DNA of 64,000 nucleotides from Myxocyprinus asiaticus (taxonomy: Eukaryota; Chordata; Actinopteri; Cypriniformes; Catostomidae), in assembly GCF_019703515.2 (NCBI RefSeq), contig NC_059374.1, positions 19,885,095-19,949,094 on the forward strand, read 5' to 3'. This document shows, piece by piece, positions 58,801 through 62,360 of the stretch; the first letter of the stretch is position 1, and each line of letters starts with the position of its first letter. Below the pieces are notes generated by a model. The model saw nothing but the letters and a program-made list of their open reading frames with translations, did no database searches and had not been told where the DNA came from. Made by a program: the position numbers and the translations under genes.

Positions 58801-60002
58801 ACTCATAGACTCACATTACTATACTTACATTTCTGCAAAATTACTTTTATGTTGCTCGTTGTACGCATCACAGCAGTTTCATGTTGAAATAAACACTAGA
58901 GGCGCCACAGCAACAATTACTTTTATTTCCTTCCACACAAATAAAGAGTAAAAGGGCAGATTATCAGTTCATATAAACACTTTTATTTTGCCCTGTTACT
59001 CACACAATGCTATATTATGACATCAAAACACTTTTACTATAGGCAATACATTTTAACGTTTGCATTACATATCCAACAACATTTACAAACTTATTCAAGC
59101 ACGATCGAACTGCAGGGTAGCTCAACTGATTAACTAAGCATTGCACTTGCAACACGAGGGACCGGGGTACGAGTCCAGAAGAGCATGCGAGTTGACACAT
59201 CAGATGAAAGTGTCATAAAAGCCCCACAAAATTATGTGGTTGCTTCAGCAATCTCACATTTGCTTTTTATGACACTATCAGTTAGGTTTTGGTTTAAGGT
59301 TTAGGGTAGGAAGGTCAGTTTTGTTGATTTAAAACTTAAGAGTTTGGAAGAACATTTCATTCACTTTTAGCACCACACAGAAGACATTTCAACTTGGAAC
59401 TGCCACCATACATGTACTGAACCACGTAATGTCATTTTGTGAAAATGTCACCACAGTCACATAATTTTCATGAGATCAGGCTGGGTTACAAGACACTTGA
59501 AAACAAATTATGTTATTGATATCCAGCCCACTCACTTTGATCTGGTCACTTTGGTCTGCCACTGTATGGAAAAGATCTATTTGAAGGTTCTTTTAATTTT
59601 TTTTAAATGTTCTTTTAATAACTATAAATAATCCATGAAAAACATTTTCATTCAATAGAGTGAGTGACAGTTCAGAGGTGTCAAGTACTCTGTGTGCTGG
59701 CTCTCAAATCACAATACAAATAGGTATTGAGGATTTACATTAATGTATTTTCCACATGAGAGACTATTTCAATACAACAGAGCCTTTGAGGACGCTGCCA
59801 CTTTGGTGCACTGAGGTAAGCGTTAGATAATTCATGCCACAATCACTGTGTGTTCTCCTGTGGGATATTGCATTACCTGTGTGGGTCCAGTTTTTCAAAC
59901 TGGCTGTCTGTCCTCCCTCAGGCAACATGCTTTTCATTCGGAAAGCTTCCTCAGGGTGGTTGAAGCGGAAGAAGGCGGACTGGCCGAAACACAGCATACA
60001 GC
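7826..60002 (-). CDS. phldb1: phldb1 (LL5-alpha) gene, partial, 12 coding exons seen
   Basis: The gene encodes a pleckstrin-homology-like domain family B member 1 protein. The family is known as a cortical scaffold that binds phosphoinositides and helps anchor microtubules and acetylcholine-receptor or adhesion sites. Seen here: part of an N-terminal FHA domain, a 489-codon Ser/Pro-rich exon with the hallmark [20 protein letters not shown] segment, and a series of coiled-coil exons (for example [31 protein letters not shown]). All junctions are GT-AG. The lengths 126, 1469, 285, 147, 138, 129, 156, 111, 90, 126, 159 and 138 add up to one continuous frame of 1024 codons. The start codon with the first FHA exons (beyond 64000) and the C-terminal PH domain (before position 1) are outside the window. 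Fish often keep two ohnologues (a and b); I cannot tell which this is. PHLDB2 is the alternative, but the Ser/Pro region fits PHLDB1 better. Confidence 0.93.
7964..9283. other. phldb1 intron with repeat fragments
   Basis: It contains a decayed TTAA-type repeat piece near 8395-8505 (GAACAACACAAGGGTGAGTAAATGAT) and, at 8763-8790, GCGTTTCCACTATCGGGCC. The latter resembles the terminal repeat of the element at 15413-17041. No other feature is supported. Confidence 0.45.
9284..9442 (-). CDS. phldb1: phldb1 putative cassette exon B ([15 protein letters not shown]...)
   Basis: Acceptor TGGCTGTAAAG and donor TTTGAG|GTGTGT give 53 codons, phase 0-0. It encodes [20 protein letters not shown], then a Ser/Pro-rich linker ending SLSFE. 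It starts with the same GAG-TA codons, phase and motif as exon A. The two are likely related by an old tandem exon duplication and could be used together or as alternatives. Confidence 0.82.
9658..10341. mobile_element. Non-autonomous TIR element (about 0.7 kb)
   Basis: The left end ACTGACTACGTTTACATG is mirrored at the right end by CATGTAAACGTGGTCAGT. No transposase lies between. It sits in the intron between the two cassette-type exons. The superfamily is undetermined, and no clear target duplication was identified. Confidence 0.7.
10343..10624. other. AT-rich intron, no feature seen
   Basis: T- and A-rich sequence without recognisable elements, leading into the Tc1 insertion. Confidence 0.5.
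10625..12203 (+). mobile_element. Tc1/mariner transposon, near-complete (1.58 kb)
   Basis: Long inverted repeats of about 195 bp start CAGGTGCATCTCAATAAATT and end with its complement. They are flanked by TA on both sides (10623-10624, 12204-12205), the Tc1 target duplication. Inside is a plus-strand transposase reading frame. The right end directly abuts a (TA)n microsatellite. Confidence 0.95.
10888..11922 (+). pseudogene. Tc1 transposase, lightly damaged
   Basis: The paired helix-turn-helix DNA-binding region is clear ([20 protein letters not shown], then [13 protein letters not shown]), as is the GRKKCGRKR basic box. The DDE catalytic residues are all visible: Asp in LFSDESKF (near 11355), Asp in [11 protein letters not shown] (near 11627) and Glu in DLNPIEE (near 11737). 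An in-frame TGA at 11482-11484 stands where the family has Trp (MI-W-GAM). A frameshift just after the Glu motif moves the C-terminus to another frame, which ends ...KGAPTKY at about 11922. Few lesions suggest a fairly recent insertion, but the copy cannot make a full protein. Confidence 0.9.
12204..12256. repeat. (TA)n microsatellite
   Basis: About 26 TA units starting at the Tc1 target site. The insertion probably landed in, or seeded, this repeat. Confidence 0.95.
12257..12604. other. Intron, no feature seen
   Basis: AT-rich intron between the microsatellite and cassette exon A; nothing recognised. Confidence 0.5.
12605..12730 (-). CDS. phldb1: phldb1 putative cassette exon A ([15 protein letters not shown]...)
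   Basis: Acceptor GGTTGACTCAG and donor CGTGAG|GTATCA give 42 codons, phase 0-0. It encodes [20 protein letters not shown] followed by a Ser/Ala/Leu-rich tail ending APRE. The opening Y-x-x-[LV]-x-x-[VL]-x-x-[IM]-Y-G pattern is shared with the next exon at 9284-9442. The reading frame stays open about 120 bases upstream of the chosen acceptor. An alternative acceptor, GATCTTTCAG, would add 54 bases in frame. I prefer the inner one because it joins KE to EY. Confidence 0.78.
12960..13320 (+). mobile_element. Fish SINE-like repeat split by a TTAA element
   Basis: The left part GTCATTTAGCAGACAGC..TTTTTCCAAAGCAAC and the right part GGGGATCGAACCAGCAACC with TTGCGAGCTCTGATC are both known pieces of one abundant fish repeat family. 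They are separated by the TTAA repeat at 13030-13222. A similar left part is at 15223-15282. Confidence 0.65.
13030..13222. repeat. TTAA-flanked MITE (short copy)
   Basis: It begins TTAAAGGGATAGTTCAGC and ends GGGTGAACTATCCCTTTAA: inverted ends with TTAA at both borders. Confidence 0.85.
13323..14030. other. Intron, no feature seen
   Basis: Intron between the SINE-like repeat and the LERRY exon. Short open stretches here have no recognisable similarity. Confidence 0.5.
14031..14120 (-). CDS. phldb1: phldb1 exon: [11 protein letters not shown] segment
   Basis: Acceptor CTCTGTTTCAG and donor AAGGAG|GTAAGC give 30 codons, phase 0-0. The peptide [20 protein letters not shown] ends in ...SSITIKE. 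It matches the end of the central coil, LERRYHSLTGG, of PHLDB1 and PHLDB2. After the terminal KE the protein can continue into either of the two alternative-looking exons that follow. Confidence 0.95.
15223..15285 (+). repeat. Fragment of fish SINE-like repeat
   Basis: ATTTACATTTAGTCATTTAA followed by CAGACACTGTTATTC and AAAGCGACTTACAAATGAGG is the left part of the same common fish repeat seen at 12960. Confidence 0.7.
15551..16168 (-). pseudogene. DIRS RNase H-region fragment
   Basis: The peptide contains [57 protein letters not shown] and [10 protein letters not shown]. This is the conserved order for the RNase H-like domain downstream of the DIRS reverse transcriptase. One acidic catalytic position (D in TDN) and the AD near the end are kept. 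The piece is open for 205 codons but lacks its reverse transcriptase, so it is a fragment. Confidence 0.85.
16170..16400 (-). pseudogene. DIRS gag N-terminus fragment
   Basis: The protein opens [20 protein letters not shown] and continues with [17 protein letters not shown], a Cys/His-rich segment typical of the gag N-terminus of fish DIRS-like elements. After about 75 residues the frame runs into the RNase H segment out of register, so the rest of the open frame (to 15534) is a shadow. Confidence 0.75.
17050..18190. other. Intron, no clear feature
   Basis: AT-rich intron with short open stretches but no recognised element. It may be the interior of the tentative outer TIR element. Confidence 0.35.
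18365..18475 (-). CDS. phldb1: phldb1 coiled-coil exon ([12 protein letters not shown]...)
   Basis: Acceptor GTTCCTTTCCAG and donor CAGAAG|GTACAG give 37 codons, phase 0-0. The peptide runs [20 protein letters not shown] through CERLAKDRS to TFQLLQK. It aligns with the family segment ending LQLLQK and is separated from the preceding exon by an intron of only 123 bp. Confidence 0.94.
18599..18754 (-). CDS. phldb1: phldb1 coiled-coil exon ([17 protein letters not shown]...)
   Basis: Acceptor GTGTGTATAG, just downstream of a short (GT)n tract on the coding strand, and donor AGAAAG|GTACAT give 52 codons, phase 0-0. The peptide contains [20 protein letters not shown], one of the most conserved PHLDB1/2 coiled-coil signatures, and ends GSVAKRK. 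Confidence 0.95.
18857..19308. repeat. TTAA-flanked MITE
   Basis: It begins TTAAAGGGAAGGTTCACCC and ends GGGGTGAACTATCTCTTTAA, with TTAA at both borders. The interior has the family's body (TTCATCACACAACCC, TATGGTGCTTTTTGATG). Confidence 0.85.
19379..20134. repeat. TTAA-type MITE with long inverted arms
   Basis: Ends TAAAGGGTTAATTCACCC and GGATGAACTAACCCTTTAA. Arms of about 240 bases mirror each other: both encode the same shadow peptide ([15 protein letters not shown]) on opposite strands at 19615-19430 and 19900-20082. The long near-palindrome could form a hairpin RNA. Confidence 0.88.
20135..21446. other. Intron, no feature seen
   Basis: AT-rich intron without recognised repeats or coding signal. 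Confidence 0.5.
21447..21575 (-). CDS. phldb1: phldb1 coiled-coil exon ([10 protein letters not shown]...)
   Basis: Acceptor CTTTCTAG and donor AAGAGG|GTCAGT give 43 codons, phase 0-0. It encodes [20 protein letters not shown] and ends [15 protein letters not shown]. This block appears absent from the human PHLDB1 isoform I remember, where REKDK runs directly into EAEAL, so it may be a cassette exon. It has the style of LL5 coils. The donor is weaker than those of its neighbours (GTCAGT rather than GTAAGT or GTGAGT), which fits regulated inclusion. Confidence 0.85.
21576..22439. other. Intron, no feature seen
   Basis: Intron between the ERANVD exon and a TTAA-type repeat; nothing recognised. 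Confidence 0.5.
22440..23156. repeat. TTAA-type MITE with internal insertion
   Basis: The right end ATTTTTGGGTGAACAATTCC with TTTAA at 23152-23156 and the internal blocks CTTAAATTTGGGTCTGTTCC and TCATATGAATTCC mark the family. The left end is decayed. The stretch 22690-22860 looks foreign to the family. Confidence 0.7.
23157..24308. other. Intron, no feature seen
   Basis: Intron with short A/T tracts; no element or gene recognised. Confidence 0.5.
24309..24898. mobile_element. Short hAT-like TIR element, relative of 164-7198
   Basis: Left TAGTGATCGACCGATTAAGG and right (plus strand) CCAATATTGGTCGCCCATTA are diverged inverted ends of the GGTCGACCGAT type. The interior shares GCCAATGTCAATACTG-like pieces with the larger copy. 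There is no coding capacity. Confidence 0.55.
25017..25154 (-). CDS. phldb1: phldb1 coiled-coil exon ([13 protein letters not shown]...)
   Basis: Acceptor ATCTGGGCAG and donor GACAAG|GTAGGA give 46 codons, phase 0-0. The peptide [20 protein letters not shown] matches the central coiled coil of PHLDB1 almost residue for residue. It ends STFQREKDK, and the next exon continues the coil. Confidence 0.94.
25380..25526 (-). CDS. phldb1: phldb1 coiled-coil exon (SEDSPGSGS...)
   Basis: Acceptor ATGTGTTTAG and donor CAGGAG|GTGAGC give 49 codons, phase 0-0. The peptide starts [20 protein letters not shown] and continues as a heptad-like coil with [18 protein letters not shown]. In the LL5 family this is the start of the main central coiled coil. 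Confidence 0.92.
25527..25923. other. Intron, no feature seen
   Basis: Intron sequence between the SEDSPG exon and a SINE; nothing recognised. Confidence 0.5.
25924..26345 (-). mobile_element. tRNA-derived SINE, full-length-looking
   Basis: On the minus strand it starts GGGGGCCTGGGTAGTGCAGC, and shortly after shows a box-B-like GCGATCGAATCC, the layout of a tRNA-derived SINE head with RNA polymerase III boxes. The body matches the truncated copy at 6187-6548. It ends near a T/A-rich tail. Confidence 0.75.
26559..26796 (+). repeat. Two-unit imperfect tandem duplication, coding-like
   Basis: Unit 1 (about 26559-26678) and unit 2 (about 26683-26796) align along their length. In the same relative frame they read [13 protein letters not shown] and [20 protein letters not shown], each with one stop. 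The similarity is kept at the protein level, which suggests a relic of a coding repeat. I do not recognise the family. Confidence 0.6.
26964..27248 (-). CDS. phldb1: phldb1 exon: end of first coiled coil plus acidic linker
   Basis: Acceptor CATTTTAG and donor GGACAG|GTGTGA give a 95-codon, phase 0-0 exon. It begins [20 protein letters not shown], which continues the EMERL end of the large exon after a 24.7 kb intron. It includes a linker with [11 protein letters not shown] and ends [18 protein letters not shown]..., matching the family segment ENLKEECSSTES. No domain with a catalytic role is present. Confidence 0.93.
27249..27611. other. Intron, no feature seen
   Basis: Start of the 24.7 kb intron on the exon-proximal side; no element recognised. 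Confidence 0.45.
27757..27815. repeat. Degenerate TTAGGG-like tract
   Basis: GGTTTAGGGTTTAGATTAGG and then GTTAGGGTTTAGGGTAAGGG: mixed TTAGGG/TTTAGGG units inside the outer TIR element. It is part of a transposon, not evidence of a chromosome end. Confidence 0.7.
27928..29448. mobile_element. hAT-type non-autonomous transposon, copy 1 (1.52 kb)
   Basis: Ends TAGGGCTGAAATGATCAGTC and TAATCATTAGTTGCAGCCCTA are inverted repeats. They are flanked by a perfect 8-bp duplication GTATCAAA (27920-27927 and 29449-29456), diagnostic for hAT insertion. There is no transposase. A passenger element with a long hairpin occupies 28689-29177. A second copy lies at 56179-57588. Confidence 0.93.
28689..29177. 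mobile_element. Passenger TIR element (CACTGCAA...TTGCAGTG) with long hairpin
   Basis: Short terminal inverted repeats CACTGCAA / TTGCAGTG bracket a near-palindrome. Arms at about 28855-28965 and 29016-29130 match for over 100 bases (for example CATATAAGATATTTAGACTT and its complement). It occurs at the same place inside both hAT copies, so it inserted before the hAT multiplied. CACTG termini suggest an EnSpm/CACTA-like origin, but this is uncertain. Confidence 0.7.
29721..29903. repeat. Small palindromic TIR element (183 bp)
   Basis: GGTAACACTTTATTTTGTCC at the left and AAAATAAAGTGTTACC at the right are inverted. The centre has TAGGTTTAGGGTTAG. It is typical of small hairpin MITEs in fish. 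Confidence 0.8.
29904..30615. other. Intron, no feature seen
   Basis: AT-rich intron up to a tetranucleotide repeat. Confidence 0.45.
30616..30662. repeat. (TCTG)n/(TCTA)n microsatellite, left part
   Basis: TCTGTCTGTCAGTCTATCTG then TCTATCTATCTATA. The tract continues at 32273-32301 beyond the Tc1 insertion. Confidence 0.9.
30664..32273 (-). mobile_element. Tc1/mariner transposon inserted in a tetranucleotide repeat
   Basis: Inverted repeats of about 200 bp begin GTGCATTCAGAAAGTATTCA and end with CATACTTTCTGAATGCAC. The element carries a minus-strand transposase. Both ends abut (TCTA)n, so the element jumped at a TA inside a microsatellite. Confidence 0.93.
30895..31870 (-). pseudogene. Tc1 transposase relic
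   Basis: The start codon is at 31870 ([20 protein letters not shown]). A one-base loss after GEGYK shifts the frame; the rest is open from 31781. The DNA-binding segment ends [11 protein letters not shown]. Catalytic Asp residues are in [11 protein letters not shown] and [12 protein letters not shown], and Glu in [15 protein letters not shown] just before [11 protein letters not shown] replaces the family's Trp, and another TGA follows near 30990. All three DDE residues are kept but the protein is broken. Confidence 0.88.
32274..32301. repeat. (TCTA)n microsatellite, right part
   Basis: CTATCTATCTATCTATCTAT directly after the Tc1 right end; it continues the tract before 30662. Confidence 0.9.
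32302..33101. other. Intron with poly(A) tract
   Basis: No gene or element recognised; an A tract of about 28 bases lies at 32843-32870. Confidence 0.45.
33422..33608 (+). pseudogene. Decayed element-encoded ORF fragment (RVNIG...W RDLR type)
   Basis: The first frame reads [20 protein letters not shown]. After a one-base frameshift it continues [20 protein letters not shown] and [20 protein letters not shown]. This short Lys/Arg-rich protein start recurs in fish genomes in transposon-associated predicted genes (recalled, not checked). It ends at AATAG|GTGGGT, which could be a splice donor. Function unknown. Confidence 0.55.
34358..34708 (+). pseudogene. In-frame L1 ORF1-ORF2 fusion fragment
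   Basis: The first part, with [20 protein letters not shown] and [20 protein letters not shown], is the RNA-binding and C-terminal domain of ORF1. Near residue 71 (about 34570) it changes without a stop to [20 protein letters not shown], which belongs to ORF2 between endonuclease and reverse transcriptase. The fusion removes the endonuclease and the ORF1 stop. The frame ends soon after and ORF2 continues in another frame. Confidence 0.75.
34668..35480 (+). pseudogene. L1 reverse transcriptase relic
   Basis: The open frame to 35366 holds [20 protein letters not shown], the motif-[18 protein letters not shown] and [14 protein letters not shown] frameshift after LLFF moves the continuation to a frame with [16 protein letters not shown] (near 35400-35450), including the YADD motif C. 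A stop follows at about 35500. Confidence 0.9.
35722..36120 (+). pseudogene. L1 ORF2 C-terminal fragment
   Basis: [20 protein letters not shown] and [20 protein letters not shown] are typical of the region downstream of L1 reverse transcriptase. Further C-terminal pieces continue in broken frames to about 37060. Confidence 0.85.
37068..37152. repeat. (TA)n microsatellite
   Basis: About 40 TA units within the 3' part of the L1. Confidence 0.95.
37180..37202. repeat. (TG)n microsatellite
   Basis: Eleven TG units near the 3' end of the L1. Confidence 0.9.
37507..37653. repeat. TTAA-type MITE, short copy
   Basis: It begins TTAAAGGGTTACAATTTTC and ends CATTTTTGGGTGAACTTTCC then CTTTC; the right TTAA has decayed. 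The body has AATGAAAGTGAATGGTGTCC. Confidence 0.75.
37654..38049. other. Intron, no feature seen
   Basis: No element or coding signal recognised. Confidence 0.45.
38050..38590. mobile_element. TIR element (about 0.54 kb)
   Basis: GACAGCATTTGTGCCATAAT followed by GTTGATTACCA near the left end is mirrored at the right by TGGTAATCAACATTATGCCA and CAAATGCCGTC. No coding capacity. The left outer end GGAATATTCCGGGTTCAATA has no clear partner. Confidence 0.7.
38582..39002. mobile_element. TTAA-flanked TIR element
   Basis: It begins TTAAAGGTGATTTAAGCGA and ends GATTACAGCACCTTTAA. TTAA lies at both borders, with inverted AAAGGTG ends. Its left end touches the previous element. Confidence 0.65.
39082..39546. 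repeat. TTAA-type MITE
   Basis: Left CAGTTCACCCAAAAAAATAA, right GCATTTTGGATGAACTACTG then CTTTAA. The internal TCTCATGCGCTATATTCC and GTGTGAGGAACAGACTGAAA blocks belong to the family. Confidence 0.8.
39547..40858. other. Intron, no feature seen
   Basis: Short CA-rich tracts near 39795-39875; otherwise nothing recognised. Confidence 0.45.
40867..42261. mobile_element. hAT-like element carrying an internally deleted Tc1
   Basis: Short inverted ends TAGGGATGTGC / GCACATCACTA and near-identical 8-bp flanks CTTTATAT (40859-40866) and CTTTATTT (42262-42269) indicate hAT insertion. A separate 533-bp Tc1 derivative sits at 41286-41818. No transposase is seen. Confidence 0.7.
41286..41818. mobile_element. 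Internally deleted Tc1-like element (533 bp)
   Basis: Ends CAGTACTGTGCAAAAGTTTT and GACTTTTGCACAGTACTG are inverted and bordered by TA (41284-41285, 41819-41820). The interior retains scraps of a minus-strand transposase, seen on the plus strand as GTGTGACCACCTTTGCC and GGTACACCTGGACACAG, but most of the gene is gone. Confidence 0.88.
42270..45272. other. Intron, no supported feature
   Basis: Three kilobases of AT-rich intron. Short open stretches on both strands lack codon structure or family similarity. A TTTATTTATTTATT-type tract lies near 44390-44440. Confidence 0.45.
45281..45734. mobile_element. hAT-type non-autonomous element (454 bp)
   Basis: Ends CAATGTTGGGTAAGCTACTC and GGATACACCCAACACTG are imperfect inverted repeats. 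They are flanked by a perfect 8-bp duplication GTCATAGG (45273-45280 and 45735-45742). The interior is built of TTACTTTTAAGTTAC-like repeats. Confidence 0.9.
46027..48580. mobile_element. Large hAT-like element (Charlie-like ends) with nested insertion
   Basis: The left end CAGGGGTCGGGAACCTTTTT and right end GTGCCATAGGTTCCCAACCCATG are inverted. Target duplications CTTCAGAG (46019-46026) and CTTTAGAG (48581-48588) match at 7 of 8. The interior has the 'AAGAGCCA' motifs of this end type and a (TA)n run at about 46844-46884. A second TIR element is inserted at 47675-48339. No transposase frame survives. Confidence 0.82.
47675..48339. mobile_element. TIR element nested in the hAT (GTTTCCATC ends)
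   Basis: Left TGAGTTTCCATCTAATTATT and right AATTTTGGATGGAAACCCA are inverted. The plus-strand open stretch 47920-48195 has no recognised similarity. Related end sequence occurs at 5471-5485. Confidence 0.6.
48589..49123. other. Intron, no feature seen
   Basis: No element recognised. Confidence 0.45.
49124..49412. repeat. TTAA-flanked MITE
   Basis: It begins TTAAAGGAATAGTTCACCC and ends GGGAAAAATTCTCTTTAA, TTAA at both borders. Confidence 0.85.
49413..51261. other. Intron, no supported feature
   Basis: It has an A tract at 50476-50495. CACACCAAACGCCAATG near 50094 resembles a transposon end but no partner was found. Nothing else is recognised. Confidence 0.4.
51262..51726. repeat. TTAA-type MITE, left end decayed
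   Basis: The right end TCATTTTTGGGTGAACTACC with CTCTTTAA is clear, and GGTGAGTAAATGATGACAGC precedes it. The left end starts near GTTCCAAACCAGTATGAC. The region 51400-51640 looks like a foreign insertion in the repeat. Confidence 0.7.
51938..53406 (-). CDS. phldb1: phldb1 large Ser/Pro-rich exon
   Basis: Acceptor GGTCCTTCAG lies just upstream and donor AGACTG|GTGAGTA ends the exon in phase 0. It encodes 489 residues, from SENLVN to LREQEMERL. The start holds [18 protein letters not shown], a short helical segment conserved in LL5 proteins. Next comes a long disordered region rich in Ser, Pro and Arg, with the P-[EG]-S-P-R-L-x-x-[KR] motif about four times ([32 protein letters not shown]) and many SP sites typical of proline-directed kinases. 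The end, [20 protein letters not shown], is highly conserved in PHLDB1 and leads into the first coiled coil. The first internal Met (codon at 53278-53276) has A at -3 and G at +4, a good context for an FHA-less start. Confidence 0.95.
53407..55399. other. Intron upstream of the large exon, no element recognised
   Basis: About 2 kb of AT-rich intron between the large exon's acceptor and the CpG-rich block. There are no transposon ends or open frames of note. Confidence 0.5.
55400..55690 (-). promoter_or_regulatory. CpG-rich block with GC box and strong donor: candidate internal phldb1 promoter and 5' UTR exon
   Basis: In otherwise AT-rich intron sequence, about 55490-55680 is GC-rich with many CpGs and holds a GC box (GGGGCGGGG at 55665-55673). 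Reading the minus strand, the block leads into CTCAAAT|GTAAGTACT, a near-perfect splice donor (exon end 55408). The transcript between would have no long open frame leading into the next exon, so it looks like a non-coding first exon. It would splice to the large exon starting at 53406, whose first in-frame Met has a good context. The result would be a PHLDB1 isoform without the FHA domain. This is inference from sequence; no expression data are used. Confidence 0.6.
55691..56170. other. Intron, no feature seen
   Basis: AT-rich, between the CpG block and the hAT copy 2. Confidence 0.45.
56179..57588. mobile_element. hAT-type non-autonomous transposon, copy 2 (1.41 kb)
   Basis: Ends TAGGGCTGAAACGATTAGTC and ATCGTTAGTTGCAGCCCTA are inverted, with flanks ATGGTGAG (56171-56178) and GTGGTGAG (57589-57596) matching at 7 of 8. 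It aligns along its whole length with copy 1 (27928-29448). It lacks about 40 bases of the second hairpin arm and the GCAGTG right tip of the passenger element, and has a longer T tract at 56802-56827. Confidence 0.92.
57597..58489. other. Intron, no feature seen
   Basis: Short (TG)n near 57714-57728; otherwise nothing recognised. Confidence 0.45.
58490..58730. repeat. TTAA-type MITE fragment
   Basis: GAGTTTACCCAAAAATTCTG, TCATTATTTACCTTTATGC and ACACCAAGTCTTCTAAAACC are recognisable family blocks; the right end is lost. Confidence 0.7.
59105..59300 (+). mobile_element. tRNA-derived SINE
   Basis: GCAGGGTAGCTCAACTGATT contains an A-box-like TAGCTCAACTGA. Forty bases on, GGGGTACGAGTCCAG contains a B-box-like GGTACGAGTCC. 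AGCATTGCACTTGCAAC between them is anticodon-arm-like. The head resembles a diverged tRNA but has extra bases in the D loop and no acceptor-stem match, so it is a SINE, not a tRNA gene. Confidence 0.65.
59301..59876. other. Intron, no feature seen
   Basis: Intron directly downstream (in gene direction) of the FHA exon; nothing recognised. Confidence 0.45.
59877..60002 (-). CDS. phldb1: phldb1 exon: C-terminal part of FHA domain
   Basis: Acceptor TTTGTATGCAG precedes the exon and donor CACACAG|GTAATG ends it. The first two bases complete a codon from the upstream exon (Gly), and the last single base is completed by AT of the next exon to give Asp, so the join reads ...KNWTHT-D-SENLVN. The peptide [20 protein letters not shown] matches the last beta strands of the LL5-type forkhead-associated domain. 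FHA domains usually bind phosphothreonine peptides. The conserved Arg and Ser of the phosphate-binding loops would be in upstream exons that are not in this window. Confidence 0.92.
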
Positions 60003-60072
60003 CTGCATACAAACCAAAACTGTTAATGTGGCTGAGAATGCTTGATTAAATGTATGATACTTGACATAAGCA

Positions 60073-60764
60073 TAAAAGGGATAGTTCACCCAAAAATGAA
60101 AATTCTTGCATCAATTACTCACCCTTGTGCCATCCTAGATGTGATTGATTTTCTTTCTTCTGCTGAACACAAATAAAGATTTTTAAACGAATATCTCAGC
60201 TCTGTAGCTCTGTACAATGCAAGTGAATGGTGGCCAGAACTTTGAAGGCCAAAAAGCATTTAAAGGCAGCTTAAAAGTAATCCATATGACTCCAGTGGTT
60301 AAATCCATATCTTCATAAGCAATATGATAGGTGTGGGTAAGAAACAGATCAATATTTAAGTCCTTTTTTACTATAAATCTCCACATTCACTGTCTTCTTT
60401 TGTTTTTGGCAATTCGCATGCTTCGTGCATTTTGCCACCTACTGGGCAGAAAGAAGAATTTAAAGTAAAAAAGGACTTAAATATTGATCTATTTCTCACC
60501 CACACCTATCATATAACTTCTGAAAACATGGATTAAACCAGTGGAGTCGTATGGATTACTTTTATGCTGCCTTGATATGCTTTTTTCACCTTTAAAGTTC
60601 TGGACACTATTCATTTCCATTGTATGGACCTAGAGAGCTGAAATATTCATCTAAAAATCTTTGTTTGTGTTCAGCAGAAGAAAGAAAGTCATTCACATCT
60701 GTGATGGCATGAAGGTGAGTAAATGATGAGAGAATTTGTATTTTTGGGTCAACTATCCCTTTAA
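60073..60764. repeat. TTAA-type MITE with long inverted arms
   Basis: Left AAAAGGGATAGTTCACCC, right TTTTTGGGTCAACTATCCC then TTTAA. Arms of roughly 300 bases mirror each other around 60410-60460 (for example GGCAGCTTAAAAGTAATCC and GGATTACTTTTATGCTGCC). Confidence 0.88.
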
Positions 60765-62360
60765 AGAAAGCATTTCAAATTTTCATGACCAGGATTCTGG
60801 CTGTTTCAGAATGGTTTCGTGCAGTGTGAGAGGTACAGAGAGGGGAAAGGAATGTTTGCCCGGGTTTTTCATGAATAAGCAGGAACATCTCACACTGTGG
60901 TGTCGGTTCAGACTCCTGGCCTGCTGAGTGAGGGGAAAAATAGACAACAAGCCAAACACTGGTTGTGTAAAGGGCCTGTTGTGTGCCTGATATAGTCAAC
61001 ATGGAATCAAAGTCCACCCTATTTGAATTCACCCCATCACTGACATTGAGTTACTTGCCGATAATTATAACCCTGAAAGTGAAAAGACAAAAAGCTTGTG
61101 CTTAAATAAATAAATGAAAATGGACGCAAACTAGTGCTAAAATAATATACAGGGCATGCTTATTGATCTATTTTGTGATTTAATGATTAATTTAATTAAT
61201 AATTTAATAAATCATTATACTGTATTTGACATGTGACCGTGACGTGTGACTGACTGGAACGTATTGAAGAGGGAAATTTCAACTCTGTTATTCCGAATCT
61301 CGAACGCAGCACAAGTCATCTTGGTTTTTAGCCTCTCCCCTCCAATCATCTGCCATAAAGAGACCTCTTTTCACTATCCAATAATTTCTCAATGGACAAA
61401 ATCAAGTCCTGCCCAACATTTTTTTCCCATTGAACATCCTGTTTTAATCGGAAACATGTCATGATATGGAGGTAAAATGGATTTCAAATGCTGTTTCACG
61501 TTGACGTAAAGGAAATGGCACTTGTGTGCTGTGCATGTGTGTAATGTCATTGCTGGTAATTCCTATCAATTTAACACTAAATCTATACTGAAAAAAAAAT
61601 ACTCCCACTATACACAGAGGCCTGAACTAATCTAGCATATCACACAGTATTTATTCAAGGTAGGTAAAGGTCTCGCAGAAACCTTTCCAGCCCGAGCAGA
61701 TGTGTGATGAATGCAGAGTGCCAGATGCCCTTTTGTTCCAGGCAGAAGGAGGCAGAACATTTGATTACCTCTCAGGTTCTGACAGGACAAAGTACGATTA
61801 GGGCACACAAAGCCAGCACAGAGAACTCTCTGAACAACTGTGTAAACTAAATTGTATATTAAACCGTTATTAAAGCATCAAACATGTTTTCTTTAATTTT
61901 GTCACTGAATAAAAGGATTGGGATTGTAGTGTAGTGGTTGTTATTCTTAAAAAGACTCTAAAGATTTGCTCAAGTCTTGACATGTGTTGCTTGCACATTC
62001 AGCTAGACAAAGACACAAAGACATCAAAACAATGAACAGATACACAATGAACATACGTAATAGCATTCTGATTATAAGTAATTCTAAACTGAGCCGTGTT
62101 TACATGCTTGCTCATAAAAACTGCTTTCATTTTAAATAACAGTATATATTGAGGTTTGTGGTGTACTGTATACCACAACAGCCAGACTTTATTTCCTATA
62201 CATGGATGTCTATTGTGCCTTGTTGAAATCATATTTTAGTTCCAGATTTTACAGAGAATAATTGAATTATCTGCATTAGCATGAGCTGCTGACCAGCTTG
62301 ATCATGATTTAACAACAGGCAAGACCTCCAAATAACAAACCCACACTGAAAACCCTAATA
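60765..62360. other. Upstream intron, no exon found
   Basis: I looked on the minus strand for the earlier FHA exons (GRTVIG/ARDI-like motifs) and found none. No transposon ends were recognised. Confidence 0.45.

Noticed and set aside
59105..59180. Possible tRNA gene
   Set aside because: A-box and B-box-like sequences are present but the D loop is too long and the acceptor stem does not pair; better explained as a SINE head.
61670..61830. GC-richer patch as a possible exon
   Set aside because: Neither strand gives a peptide resembling PHLDB1 or another known family, and stops interrupt it.
60765..62360. Upstream FHA exon of phldb1
   Set aside because: No segment with the expected FHA motifs and splice sites found on the minus strand.
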